Counted from the stretch's first letter, positions 47,668-63,786 are shown. The stretch is 64,000 nucleotides of DNA from Ipomoea triloba (GCF_003576645.1 NC_044930.1:11756006-11820005); one strand, 5' to 3'. Numbers and translations are program-made. The notes: generated from the sequence alone by a model not told the origin.

Positions 47668-48935
47668 TATACATTTTACAATGCATTACAATATCATATC
47701 TAAAAGAGATGGGAATGGGGTGAAGGTGAAACGGAGGATTTGAAATTCAAACCTAAACTTATTATAGTTTACTACCAAATAAATGGACTATCTCTTTTTT
47801 TGTTGGAAAAGATGCAAAATAAATCCAAGGATAAATTGAAGTTGGCATTCCAATCCTAACAAGAAAATATGCCAAAAGAATGGTGAAGCACGCAACTACC
47901 ACTTTGTCTAATCGCGGTTGCAGCGCTAAGAGATCACATGGCATTTGAAGCAGTCCACGGAAGGCCAAAGAAAACTAGGGGTCCAATATTTAGCTTTTAG
48001 TCTTTTGGGTTTGAATTTTTGTTCGAGTGTTGATGGAATGTCAATGTGATCATCTAATTGTTTTCCAAAATATATTACACGAAATCATGTGGAAGGAATG
48101 TCAATTGGGTCAAGTTTATTATGAATTCAGGCTAATTTGTCCGAGCTATTTGACTTATCGATTTTAAAGTAATCGAGTTGATTTTTTTTATGAGGATAAA
48201 ATTTTTGACATTTTAGAATTAATGTCATAAATTTTTAATTTTAATAAACTAGCATATTTGCATTATACATATAAACTTAAAATATCATTTAATCAATTCA
48301 AATTTTCAATTTCATATCCAATTCAAGAACATAAATAATACGGAGTAGTTATGAACATTTGTATAAAAGATATAAATAAAAATTTTATATTAATATAATT
48401 AATTATTTTTGTTATTTTCAAAAAAAAAATTAATTATTTTTGTTTAAAATTCTAGCATTTATAATAACAATAATTATAATAAGTTTTTATTTTTCATTAT
48501 TTATTTTCATGAACAATAATTTATTTTGTAATAAATTTATTAAATAGTATTAAAATTTTATTTAAAAAATAAAAAATTTAATACTAAATAGAAGGCTTAC
48601 TTACAGACTCCCTCTGTATAGTTTATTTTGCATTGCTGACAAAATAAGGAGTAATTTAAGTGGATCGAGCTAGTCTACTAAATTTTGTGTTACTCCACTT
48701 GAGCCATTGAGCTTATTAGTTTTGGATTATTGAGTTAATTTTCTTATTAAATTTGTTTTCTTTTAGAATAAAATTTGTTTTTTTTTAACACTAACCTATT
48801 ATATTTTTTTGGTGTTGTCACCCGGTGTTGTGGGCCAATTCATAGCTAAGTTGGCAGAGAACCTTTCTTCATCACGTTGCAATGACTTTGAGCCATTTAA
48901 ACCGAGTTATAATTTATATACATTAAATTATTTAT
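47654..48935. other. Intergenic DNA
   Basis: No supported gene. The stretch 47760-47990 is of average composition and non-repetitive but has no recognisable coding signature. The rest is very AT-rich. Confidence 0.4.
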
Positions 48936-49170
48936 TTGATTAATTGAATTATTATGGGGTATTGGGGTGATTGATGGTTCGTAAATACTGAGGTCCTTGT
49001 CTTGGTGGGGCCTAGGCAATGAAGCCGTCGGGTTGAAAGCGAAATATGTACGGGAGTGAAGGAGCGCCTAAGCATTCTCACGGGGCTCATGTGCAGCATC
49101 GCGATACAAGGAAGTAGGGGCACACTGAGACACTCAGGTTGAATAGACACGCTCCAGTCTCCACAATGTC
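48936..49170. other. Unexplained GC-richer island
   Basis: About 230 bases including 'GGTGGGGCCTAGGCAATGAA', 'CCGTCGGGTTGAAAGCG' and 'CACGGGGCTCATGTGCAGCA'. It is flanked by very AT-rich DNA. An open frame of 72 codons on the - strand has no similarity to a family I know. It could be a fragment of an organellar or retroelement sequence. Confidence 0.35.
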
Positions 49171-50350
49171 ATAGTACACAAAACGTGGTTCTTGTCCGCA
49201 CCAATTTAATGACCATAATTCGGTGGTAATTGAATTGAAATTTAATTTAATTTAATGGGTATTTCTATGAATTGCAATTTAATGTGTGGAAAATGAAAAA
49301 AGGGAGCAATAACACTACTACCCTTGATTATAATTATTATTATTAGTAGTAATCACTTCTTCTCTTTCTATTCCCAGTAATTCTATTTCATCATATCAAA
49401 CAATGTAATTTGAATTTCTATTTTATTCTCACCTTATTCTTTTCTCTCCTTCCCAACCAAACGCCATGTTAGCTCACCGATTTAGTAGGCAGTATTTGAG
49501 AGATTAATTTAAAATTTTACAACAGTGTGAGAATTATGTTCAAAGTGAACGAACAGATATCTTGCTCTTACAATTCTTTTCCCTCCTTCCTCCCAACCAA
49601 ACGCCATGTTAGCTTACCGATTTAGTAGGAGGTATTTGAGAGGAGAGATCAAAATTTAAAATTTGAACAGATATCTTGCTCACACCCACATTTGACCATG
49701 TTTGTTGAGTCTCTGAATTATCATGATTTACCTCCTCTCTCACATACTTTGTCAGGCAGGAGTGTAGGACGCCCTTAAGGTTAGAGATTCGATCTTTTGG
49801 GAGAAGAAGGAAACGTGGTTCTAGCAGTGTCAAAACAACCTGATAGATGGAACATGGAGTAGCGTTCTTTTTAAACGCTAGATGGAGTAGTGTTCTAAAA
49901 TCTTATTTTAAAATTTTCCCTATTTATCAAGCTGATAGATTATTTATAAGCTTTAAAAAAAGTTATGAACTTTAAAACAAGTTGTGTCAAACTTGACTAT
50001 TATCCATTCCACAAACCTTGCTAAAATAGTTAAATTATTTAACCTAACAAAATGTATACTCAAATTTTCAATACAAACAACTATCCTGATCAGCAATTGA
50101 AAGTGCAGTAACAATCTACTCCCTTTTCACTATCAAAAGCTGCTAAATGGTAGTATTCAGGCTAAAATAAGTGTTAATTATTGCTATTGCTGCAGGCCAA
50201 AAGCTTCCTCTCTTTGACATAAACTGTGTAAGAAAAGTGCAGCAGAAATGTAGAAGTGATAAGATGGTACATTTCGAACCTTGGGCAGATACTCGGGAAC
50301 CCAAACTGCAGACTCCACAAGCTGCCACACCGCACAATCTATCACCGGAA
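49171..50350. other. Intergenic DNA and probable 3' UTR of the PDI gene
   Basis: A segment around 'CCCAACCAAACGCCATGTTAG' to 'GATTTAGTAGGnnGTATTTGAGAG' occurs twice, at 49452-49505 and 49592-49645. The right part (about 50150-50350) is likely 3' UTR of the PDI gene on the - strand. Confidence 0.45.
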
Positions 50351-54864
<4,514 letters not shown>

Positions 54865-54990
54865 TTTTTCAGAGCTGTTGAGGAAAGCAGGTGAAGTGAC
54901 GAGCGAGTCCAGAGTCCAGACTCTAGAATCCGGAGATTGATATTTATAGGCAACGTTGGTTTAATCCCCCGATTTTATTTATATTTATTA
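54865..54990 (-). promoter_or_regulatory. Core promoter and leader of the PDI gene
   Basis: On the - strand a TATAAATA box lies at 54941-54948, 77-84 bases upstream of the start codon. This places transcription start near 54912-54918 and gives a leader of about 50 bases. No unfolded-protein-response element was identified with certainty. Confidence 0.6.
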
Positions 54991-55130
54991 TATAGCGGAG
55001 TATTATATGTTTGGCTTTATCGGCGTGTTCAAGTATTTCGTAATCTAAAAGTAAATCCAGCTGCCCATAATTTATATGGATTATTATTCATATCGATCTG
55101 TTTGGAGTTTGTTTGGATGATGAGTGAAAC

Positions 55131-55475
55131 GGCAAATTATACAGTGTGGAACACAGTCCAAAACACTTTGTTGAATATGATGAGTAAAATGGGCAAATTA
55201 TACAGTGTGGAACACAGTCCAAAACACTTTGTTGAATATGATGAGTAAAATTAACGTACTTTATATGTTAGGATAATGTATATTATGTATTAAATTAATG
55301 AAATTTCTGGAGTAAGATAATGTGTTTTATGAGTTAAAATAATGTACAGTATGTTCTAGAATAATGTATATTATGAGTTATAAAAATGTATATTGCAGCG
55401 AGTTGCATAAAAAAAAAGTACACAAAACGACAACGTTTTTGGGCCGTGACCCACACAGCACTATTGGAGGAAAAT
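55131..55475. mobile_element. Palindromic-end element E2 (GCAAATTAT family) upstream of the PDI promoter
   Basis: Starts GGCAAATTATACAGTGTGGA and 'ACACAGTCCA'. This 61-bp end is duplicated in tandem (55131-55191 and 55192-55252). The interior array is 'AATGTATATTATGAGTTA' units (55270-55400), and the right end is 'GGGCCGTGACCCACACAGCA'. It lies about 190 bp beyond the TATA box of the PDI gene, on the promoter side. Confidence 0.6.
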
Positions 55476-55924
55476 TTGTTGTTATTATTGAAGGTGTGCA
55501 CATGATAAATTCTTATTCCGTGTAATATTTTTTTTAATACTTCGAATTCTTACTTATGATATTAGGTACAATTTTTAAATTTTGATTGTTGAGTTATTTC
55601 TACTATTGGTCACACAATTATTAAGTTACACCCTCATTTTGTCTTCAAGTAATTTTTTTAGATGGTGAGAGAAATTTACAGTCACTATCCCACAAATATT
55701 ATTTTTTGTCATATTTAGTGTATGATTGTTATTTAATTTTTTCGCATTTGATACTTTCAACCAAATTTTTAGCAGAAAAAAATTATAATGTGTAGTATTT
55801 CTAGTTTAAAAATCATACATTTATACCTAAAAGCATCCAGATATTCAAGTTGGTATGGTTTTGAGTTGAAAATGTGATAATTGTAGTTGTTTTCTATCAA
55901 AAGTTTGGTCAGAAGTATTAAATG
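55476..55924. other. Intergenic DNA
   Basis: AT-rich; nothing recognised. Confidence 0.4.
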
Positions 55925-56395
55925 CAGTGTTGTAAAAATCCGGCTTAGGCACCGATTAATCAGCACCTAGGCGCTATGCGCTATGTGCTGGCCGGCCGCC
56001 TGGCCCACCTAACATATCACCATAATTGGTCGTTTAGGCGGGTGGCCGGCTAGGCCGCCTAGACCACCTAGGGACTGATCGCCTTGGCCTCCTAGGCACC
56101 GATTAGGTCGCTTAGTCGGCCGATTAGCTTTTGTTACTTTCTTTTTTAAATGGGTTATTTCGCTAAAAATGACATCGTTTTGAGCGAAATAACTCTAAAT
56201 TAACTCTAAATTTTTAGGTTAATATTTAATATTTTAGTATTAATTATTAAAGTATTAAATATTTCATAATTATCAAGTCTTAAAAATTTTAAAATTTTTA
56301 AACAAATTCTTAAAAATAAAATATAAAATTAAAAAATACACAGGCGCCTAGGCGCTCTAGGCGTTAGCGCCCCCGAGCGCTCGTTTAAAAAAAAA
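55925..56395. repeat. CCTAGGCG-rich repeat
   Basis: Dense in GCCTAGGCG/CGCCTAGG words at 55935-56125, with a second block at 56338-56385 (GGCGCCTAGGCGCTCTAGGCG). The blocks are inverted relative to each other and separated by AT-rich sequence. It resembles a mobile element with GC-rich ends. Class unknown. Confidence 0.5.
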
Positions 56396-56700
56396 ATGAA
56401 AATAACTCTTTGATTTTCACATTATATACGTTGACACAACATCATTGATATTTCATATACTATTATATTATTCTTGTTATTCCAACCATTCTACAAATCA
56501 AATTACAATTTGGCATATCATATTTTATTATCAAATATGGTATATTTAAAATGTTAGTAATAGAGACATGGGGCCTAGGCCACAAAAAAAAAAAAAAAGA
56601 ATATTAGACTTGAAAGGGTGAAGGTAGGTTCACAAGAAAGGAGAAGGTAAGTGCACAATGATAAATTATATCATTGATCATGGTCGACCTTACATTATGA
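56396..56700. other. Intergenic DNA
   Basis: Nothing recognised. Confidence 0.4.
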
Positions 56701-56929
56701 ACCCTAATTCAAAATAACTTTCAGATTATTTGTTTGCAGTTGCCTATTTGGCCCATGCTTTCAAATATCAGCTTCACCTTATCTTCTAGTTTTCGCGGGC
56801 TATCCTAACTTCGGTCGAGGTTGGAAATTTGAGGCACAAGTACTCCATGGAAATTATGCATCAGAGGTCCTCCAGGGTGGTTCAACCTAGAATGATGTTT
56901 TGGGTGCAATTAATCATAAACTATTAAAC

Positions 56930-57330
56930 TCTCATCACCTCCTTCTTCCACTTGCTCAAGAACTCGACCAGTGGATCCAAAATCTTTTGCCTCAACGAGC
57001 ACAAGTGGGCAAAATGTTTCTTTTTTTGGATGCTGCCCTCGAAATAGGACAAGAGCTACTTGGTGAGGTCAGCAAAGGTGAAATTGAGGACTCTGGCAAG
57101 GACCCGAACTAGTCTCGAGCTTGGCCATCCAGGGTAGTGAGGAAATCTCAGCACATGATCGCGTCGTTGGCCCCAGTCGCCATCATCATGGCCACCTGGT
57201 AATGGGTGAGATGAGTTCACTAGTCATAGGCCCCTGTATATGCCTTGATTGTGGGGAAAACGAAACTTCTTAGGCAAGGGCTCGGCCATGACCTCTTCGG
57301 TGCACGGGTTAGATAACACGTCTCAGGGCT
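56930..57330 (-). pseudogene. Ty3/gypsy gag relic
   Basis: - strand translation shows AEPLPKKFRFPTIKAYTGAYD, THLTHYQVAMMMATGANDAI and DFLTTLDGQARD, then stop codons, followed by SSIS, FADLTK and HFAHLCSLRQKILDPLVEFL in shifting frames. This is the order of the plant Ty3/gypsy gag domain (Y.GT.DP.EHL..Y, A.A, F...L.G.A...F..L..., SF..L...F). Several stops and at least one frameshift make it non-functional. Confidence 0.7.
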
Positions 57331-57399
57331 TCCAGGACCCGTCTCGCGCATCAACCTTTTTCTTGAGCTCATCCATCCGCTTTCTTAGTTTGAGGCGCG

Positions 57400-57835
57400 A
57401 TGCCTCACTAGGCCGCCTTCCCTCCATGCAAGCCCGTTAGAATTTTTTTTTTATTTGGGGCGTGATGCCTCGCTAGGCCACATTCCCTACATGCGGGCCC
57501 AGAAGAGATGATTATCGACTGGCTTCCCTACATACGGGCCAATGAGCCGCCTTCCCTACATGTAGGCTCCTTGGGCCTCCTTCCCTCTATGCAAGCCCGT
57601 ACGAATCTTTTTTTAGGCTCGATGCCTCGTTGGGTCATCTCCCCTATATGCGGGTCCAGAAGAGATGATTATCGGTCACCTTCCTTACATGCAGGCTCCT
57701 TGGGTCGCCTTCCCTCCATGTAGGCCAGAAAGAGATGGTTGTCGATCGCCTTCGCTACATGCGGGTCGATGAGCCCGCCTTCCCTACTTGCAGGCTCCTT
57801 AGGTCGCCTTCCCTACCTGCAGGCTCGTATAACTC
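57400..57835. repeat. Minisatellite of CTTCCCTACATGCGGGCC units
   Basis: Around ten imperfect copies of a 'GCCnCCTTCCCTnCATGCnGGC' core, spaced 35-60 bp apart and partly grouped into longer units that include 'AGAAGAGATGATTATCG' or 'TTTTAGGCnCGATGCCTCG'. It lies upstream of the gypsy gag relic and keeps several short open frames with no similarity. Confidence 0.7.
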
Positions 57836-58642
57836 TTTTTACTTTCCCTTCTTTTTTTTTTCCTTTTTTTTCCCCTTGGGCAGCCTACCCTGCGTTGCGG
57901 AACTAGTACTAAAAATGAAAGGTGGTGAAGGGTAATAAGAAAATAATAGAAAATGCTTTTTATTACCTTCTCGAGCTGTTTGCAAATCCAATCACAATGT
58001 CTTTTGTAGGCTGCCTACTGTGCTTTTCAAGCCCAAGATATAAAATGAAGCTGAATTTTTTTTATCACCTCCACAAGCTACCAAGCCAGCCTACGAGCCC
58101 TTTTAGGTGCTATTGTTTACTGTAGCATCTCCTTTTAAGATTGTCAAGCTTACAACTCACGTCGGGACAGCTTATCCCTTTTTATGGATCTACTACCGCA
58201 TCCATTTGTAATTTTTTTGGTAGTTTGCTTAGCATGAAAGTCCAACCAGAAATATATGTTAATATTTCTCCAATGTAGAAATATTTTTCTTATCTCCTCA
58301 AGCCATTTACACTAGGGCCCCCTCCTTGGCGATGCCCTCTTACCAGCTCGTAGAGTGCTGAGTTAGGGTAGAAGGATGATTTGCTTGAATGTTCGGGTTA
58401 GCGGCCGACTATCGAGACAAGCTAGGTTGTGCCCCTAACTACTGATTGGACGCTAGGTCTGACCTCGGGGTAACCTCGGTAGGTTTCCTCAACAGTAGCA
58501 TCTCCTCCGACAGCTATAGTGTCAGTCGAACCTTTCATGTTCCCTGGGTAGAAAACTGGCCCTCGTGAACCGGACCGATCCTCACCTTGCCTGTTAAGGC
58601 ATTCTTGTAGATTCGAGGAATGCTTGTTTTGTGAGTCGGCCA

Positions 58643-59400
58643 CTTTGGTGTATCTCGAGTTTGATTGCGTAAAAGGAAAGGGTAGAACGGGTACAAACTA
58701 GGAACGCATGATTTTTAAAATCATGTGAAAGTCAAACTCATTTCAAGTGATAATTAAGTGGCATTTAACTAGCCTGCATGATCAACGCTCTACTTCTTGA
58801 TATACTCCCAGTTTGAATGATGAGACCGAAGTTTACTTAAAATCCATCTTCCTAGCCAGAGTATTCAAGAGTGATAACTCATCCATGCTGCCAACAATGG
58901 GTAAAAACTAGGAACGCATGCTTTTCATAGTGTTCCCCACGGACGATGTCAATGATCGTTTTATTGGGACCAGGTCCACCATACATTGGATATAGAGGTA
59001 CAGAACCGAAGGTAGGAAAAGAGTAACTTTATTACCCATGGTGCTAGGCCCAGAATAGTACATACAAAGCTCAAGATACAAGCCCAAAACGGCGGTCCAA
59101 ATAATAAATAAAATAATACAAGCTATAGCCTTAGGGAGCGAAATAGGGCCCAAATAATAAATAAATAAACAAGCTAGGGAAGTAATAAATAAAATAGAAC
59201 TAAATATGTTACCAACAAGACTCGAACCCTAACGTGCCGACAAGAAAGAGAAGACTTAGACTAATGGACCATGAGGAATTTGGTGAGCCAAAGGATGCCT
59301 TTTAAATGGAGGGAAAGTGTCTATTTATATTGATGGAGGACTCGTGAATGGTTGACAAATGGACGGCATCGGGTTGCCTTCAATATTGGCCACACACATG
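58643..59400. other. Retroelement-associated or intergenic DNA
   Basis: Contains the second 'AACTAGGAACGCATGC' and two 'GGCCCAAATAATAAATAAA'-like words (59088-59180). I see no gene. Confidence 0.35.
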
Positions 59401-59403
59401 TCA

Positions 59404-59545
59404 CCCCCCCCCCCCCCCCCCCCCCTTCACCNNNNNNNNNNNNNNNNNNNNNNNNNNNNNNNNNNNNNNNNNNNNNNNNNNNNNNNNNNNNNNNNNNNNN
59501 NNNNNNNNNNNNNNNNNNNNNNNNNNNNNNNNNNNNNNNGCCCCC
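59404..59545. other. Poly-C run and 108-base assembly gap
   Basis: A run of about 22 C precedes N at 59432-59539. The homopolymer probably stopped sequencing. Confidence 0.85.
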
Positions 59546-59604
59546 CACTACTTTGCTTCTAGCGTACACCCATGCATAAGTGGAGTTTCCTGCCTTTTAA
59601 TATA

Positions 59605-59695
59605 TAAGATCTTGAGTGGTTTGGTGGTTTAAATCTTATGATATTATTATGCTTGAGGTCGTGGGTCCAAACCCCACGATAGCATATTTTATATT
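59605..59695 (+). mobile_element. tRNA-like SINE head or tRNA relic
   Basis: TGGTTTGGTGGTTTAA resembles a tRNA A box. Then, about 35 bp on, GTGGGTCCAAACCCCAC forms a 5-bp stem with a 7-base loop, as in a T arm with B box. The D and anticodon arms do not fold convincingly, so a tRNA-derived SINE is likelier than a working tRNA gene. Confidence 0.4.
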
Positions 59696-59890
59696 ATTTT
59701 GCTCAGAGCTTCCTTCTTCCATTAGCCCCAATTAGATTAGATTCTTATTATTATATATTGGGCCAACACCTCAACCACGCTTGGACGGTTCGGCCAAGAC
59801 ATTCCCCCCATCAGTACCATTTCCATACAATGAACCCTCCAAATTTATGCAAAACCCCTTTCATTTCTCTACCCTTCTCCAAATTCATAA

Positions 59891-60300
59891 AATGTTCTCA
59901 CTTAAAAGAATTTCATGCTAGTGTGAAGCCAAGTCAATTCATCTTGCATTGCAATCTCAAATGAAAAGTGAAATAGCTCTAATAGTATAAACACTTTATA
60001 ATGTTCTCACTTAAAAGAATTTCATGCTAGTGTGAAGCCAAGTCAATTCATCTTGCATTGCAATCTCAAATGAAAAGTGAAATAGCTCTAATAGTATAAA
60101 CACTTTATAATGTTCTCACTTAAAAGAATTTCATGCTAGTGTGAAGCCAAGTCAATTCATCTTGCATTGCAATCTCAAATGAAAAGTGAAATAGCTCTAA
60201 TAGTAGCATTGCAATCTCAAATGAAAAGTGAAATAGCTCTAATAGTATAAACACTTTATCAAATGAAAAGTGAAATAGCTCTAATAGTATAAACACTTTA
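59891..60300. repeat. 109-bp tandem repeat
   Basis: Units start AATGTTCTCACTTAAAAGAA at 59891, 60000 and 60109 (period 109). The three copies look almost identical. Two shorter partial copies (from 'AGCATTGCAATCTC' and from 'CAAATGAAAAGTG') follow up to 60300. No coding frame spans the units. Confidence 0.85.
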
Positions 60301-60357
60301 CAAAAACAACATAGCTTGCAGCCTTGCTAGTTGCTATATACCAGTCATTCCCTATAA

Positions 60358-60734
60358 GAGCATCCTTAGTAATAGAGTTTTTTAGTGGTTTTTTGGAGAG
60401 TTTTTGTGTGTGATTAGGAAAGAGAAAATGGGAGGAGAGAAAAAAAAAACAAATCATATTTTAAAAAGAATAAAAAAAAAGGGGGACTTGTCAGCCGCGG
60501 TTGATGCGCCCAGCGTGTGCGTGTAGTACACGCGCCCGTTAGGCGCAACAAATGGCCGCCACGCACGTGTGGCACGACTGATGCTTTGTGTCAGTGGGGC
60601 CCATTAGCCTGCAATAAACTCTTCCCTTGCAGATGAACTCCATTCTTCTCTCTCTTCCATTCACTTTCATCCAACTCATCATTTACTATTCCAACAACTT
60701 AAAAAAAAAAAAAAAAATTCTATAGTGGATGCTC
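60358..60734. mobile_element. Tourist-type MITE with TAA target duplication
   Basis: Ends GAGCATCCTTAGTAATAGAG and CTATAGTGGATGCTC are inverted, with TAA outside both (60355-60357 and 60735-60737). 377 bp, with a GC-rich centre (60495-60560). PIF/Harbinger-derived by these criteria; non-coding. Confidence 0.8.
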
Positions 60735-60924
60735 TAACCTAAAATAAACATATGTTGATTTGACATGCATCAACTTTTCGTTCGATCTAACTCAATGATT
60801 TAGCTTTCCTCCACACATTTAAACAAACATTTAATGACTCGTCATTCCCCACACTCCATCTTGCTCCTAGCTCAAGCAAAGATTATCTACCATCTTAAAA
60901 GGAAAATACTATTTGGACTCTCAA

Positions 60925-61625
60925 CACTACAAGAATTTTCACATTTAGTGACAACAGAAGTTGTCACCAAAACTATCGGTTTTGGTCACTATAGTCGTCA
61001 CCTTTCGTCACTATATCCCCCGTCACTATTACAATAGTGACGACTTTTGAAAAGTTGCCACAATTACTCAAACTTTTGTGACAATGTTTACGTACACTAA
61101 AAGTACTTTTAGTGATACCAATAGTGGTCACAATAAATGTACAATTTGTGACTTAATATGTTATTACAAAAAATTGATTTAGTGACAACTAAAATCAATG
61201 CAATTAATTATTTTATTGTGACAAGACTTTCGTCACAATAATTGTACTTATTTGTAAGAATTATTCTTGACCCAAAAATAATTTTTAGTGACCTAAAAAC
61301 ATAGTTACAAATAATTATATTGTTGTGACAAAAAATATAATAACAAATATTGTATTAGCATCGTTCTCCTTAATATTTTGAGTAAATACCCAAAACACCG
61401 TAAAAATTTAATTTAAAAATTAAAAAAAAAATATTTGTTTGAGTAGAAGCCTCAGGCTTCATTATTAATTATTAATGAAGCCTGAGGCTTCTATTTTTAA
61501 TGGCTTTTAATGGCAGTATAAGGGGGCGCTGAGCTCCCCTTTTAATGAGGGAGCTCAACGCCCTCCTTTTAATTGTTTTCGATGTGGGATCAAATTTGAT
61601 CCCACATCACTTTTATTTTTTTTAA

Positions 61626-61678
<53 letters not shown>

Positions 61679-62572
61679 CTCTTTCTAGCAATTGCTACTA
61701 CTACTATCTTTGATAATAATGATAATGTAGAATATGAAACTTTGTAGACTAAATTTTATTTATGTGAGTGGTGCTTGCTAAATAAACGTGTTCAATAATT
61801 TGATCAATTTAAAATTGAATTATCATGTGGGTGAAATTGTTACCCAATCAACTAAACTAATAATTTGTTTCAATTAATTGGTCGAATTAATTAATTATTT
61901 ATAGATGATGACACCATATTGATAGAAGAACAAGCAATCCCTAGGAATGACATTCTTAGTAACAACTAATTACTCGTCACAATTATCATAAATTAGTGAC
62001 AAAATTTGAAATCAACACAATTATTGTCACAATTTAGTAATTTTTGTTACGAAATTATAGAGCGTCACAAATATTTGTAACAATTTCATCACAAAAAATG
62101 ACAATATTAGTGACAATAGTATTTTTTTTCTCACAATTATTCCTCATTTATAATGGTACTAACCAATTATATTTTTATTGACAAAATAAGTTGTCACAAA
62201 TATTATAAACAAGAGTGACCAACATCTATTTGTCACAAAAAATATTAAAATTTGTGTCCACATTATATTTTGTCACAATTACATTCTTTCCCGCCATAAT
62301 TATAATGTCGCCAAAATGCACATATATTTAGTGACAACAAATAGTGACAATGTATGTGACGACACTATTATTCTAGTAATAGTGACAATTTGCTTGTAAC
62401 AAATACTTGCTTGTCACAATTATCATACTATCAGTGACCAGAAAAAGGTTATCACAATTATCCCACACAATAGTGTCGAATTATTTTTTTGGTCACAAAA
62501 AGTGTATTATTTGTGACTAAATTACAAAGTGTCACAAAAAATTTGTCACTAAATGTCTTCATTCTTGTAGTG
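60925..62572. mobile_element. Non-autonomous CACTA element, complete
   Basis: The ends CACTACAAGAATTTTCACAT and the complementary ATTCTTGTAGTG are inverted, and CAA lies outside both (60922-60924 and 62573-62575), the 3-bp duplication expected of CACTA (En/Spm). The subterminal regions carry dozens of GTGACAA/TTGTCAC words. The centre (61440-61620) holds three palindromic blocks. 1648 bp with no transposase, so it depends on an autonomous partner. Confidence 0.9.
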
Positions 62573-62582
62573 CAAGTACTTG

Positions 62583-62990
62583 CACTACTACAAAATATAG
62601 TTACTACGGCGGTTATTTTTATACATACACGGCGGTTTTTGAAGCGCCGTGTAGGTGGCCGCCTTAGTAAATAATTACTTTCTACGGCGGTTTTTATAAC
62701 CGCCGTGTATGATACCTATATACGGCGGTTAAAAAACTGCCGTATAAACATAAACATACACACCGTATAAAGGTATTAAATAACACATTCATATACTTTA
62801 TACGGCGGTTCCAACTCAGAACCGTCGTATATACAATAGATTAGACGGCGGTTCCATCTCGAAACCGCCGTGTATACAATAGATTAGACGGCGGTTTCGG
62901 TGGGAAATTTTTATTTTAAAAAAATAGATTACACGGTGATTTCCTTGGGAAACTGCCGTGTAATCTCCATTTAAAAAAAAGTACACTAGC
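62583..62990. mobile_element. One end of a second CACTA element
   Basis: CACTACTACAAAATATAG starts only ten bases after the first element. At least ten ACGGCGGTT/AACCGCCGT subterminal words follow up to about 62960. The other end is not visible in the window, or the element is truncated. Confidence 0.7.
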
Positions 62991-63786
62991 TCAATATCTT
63001 TTTTTTTTTATTAAAAGAATAAATAAAAAAAATACACCAACTCATTTGATATATAGCACGTAGTCACTAATTCTAGAAACTGATATGTGGTTTCCAATTT
63101 TGGGTAACTACTTTCTCGCTTATTATGATTGACTTGTCAGAAGCTTCTTGCATTTCAAGGTCACCATCTGTCACAGAATAATATGAGCCATCACCTGCTG
63201 TAGATTCATATGATTCTCCTCATCTCGCTTATCTAGCACAATTAAACAAAAAATTTTCAAAGTGGAAATTAATAAAACCAAAGATTCAAAAATCAGTGCA
63301 TGTCAACATGTGTACTTTAATGAAAATTAGTTGTTGGCATTCACTCTATTTACACAATTATAGAATAAAACAATTTCACACCATCCACTTAGCGATGAAC
63401 ACTCCTGTCATTTATGTAGTTCTACTCCCTACTTTTTCTTTCACACACAAAAGTTTGATGTTGACACTTTCATTGGGAACCACAGGATGAAATAACATAT
63501 CATATCTTGCCACGTTAGAAAGTAAAAGTAAGAGAGTAGAAAATTAGAGTCCATGTAATAGAGCTCATCTTAAAATACTTCTCTAGATCACAAAATAACT
63601 TTGACTAATTATTAATTAAAAATATTATCTTTCTCAAATCATTTAGATGATCCAAAAAGATTTATTTATTTCATTTTATTCTATCTTTTTTTTACACTAA
63701 AATTTCTAATATTTAATAGCCATATTATATTTTATTTAAAATAAAGTTAAGTTGGTTTTATAATAATCTTTTACGACATATATAAC
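62991..63786. other. Intergenic DNA or CACTA interior
   Basis: A - strand stretch at about 63080-63225 reads GESYESTAGDGSYYSVTDGD and LEMQEASDKSIIISEKVV, acidic and low in stops, perhaps a coding remnant. I recognise no family. Confidence 0.35.

Larger units (their letters stand above)
56900..59000 (-). mobile_element. Decayed Ty3/gypsy element, gag and leader
   Basis: A gag remnant at 56930-57330 on the - strand, preceded (at higher coordinates) by about 1.3 kb of leader-like DNA with a minisatellite. The phrase 'AAACTAGGAACGCATG' occurs at 58696 and 58907 as a direct repeat. An open stretch at 58643-58422 could be an N-terminal gag piece, but I recognise no motif in it. LTRs are not defined, so the limits are approximate. 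Confidence 0.5.

Noticed and set aside
57249..57935. Several overlapping open frames with 'SLHAGSLGRLPS' repeats
   Set aside because: They are translations of the minisatellite. No family similarity, and no start context.
59605..59695. A functional tRNA gene
   Set aside because: A-box- and T-arm-like parts exist, but no convincing acceptor stem or anticodon arm could be folded.
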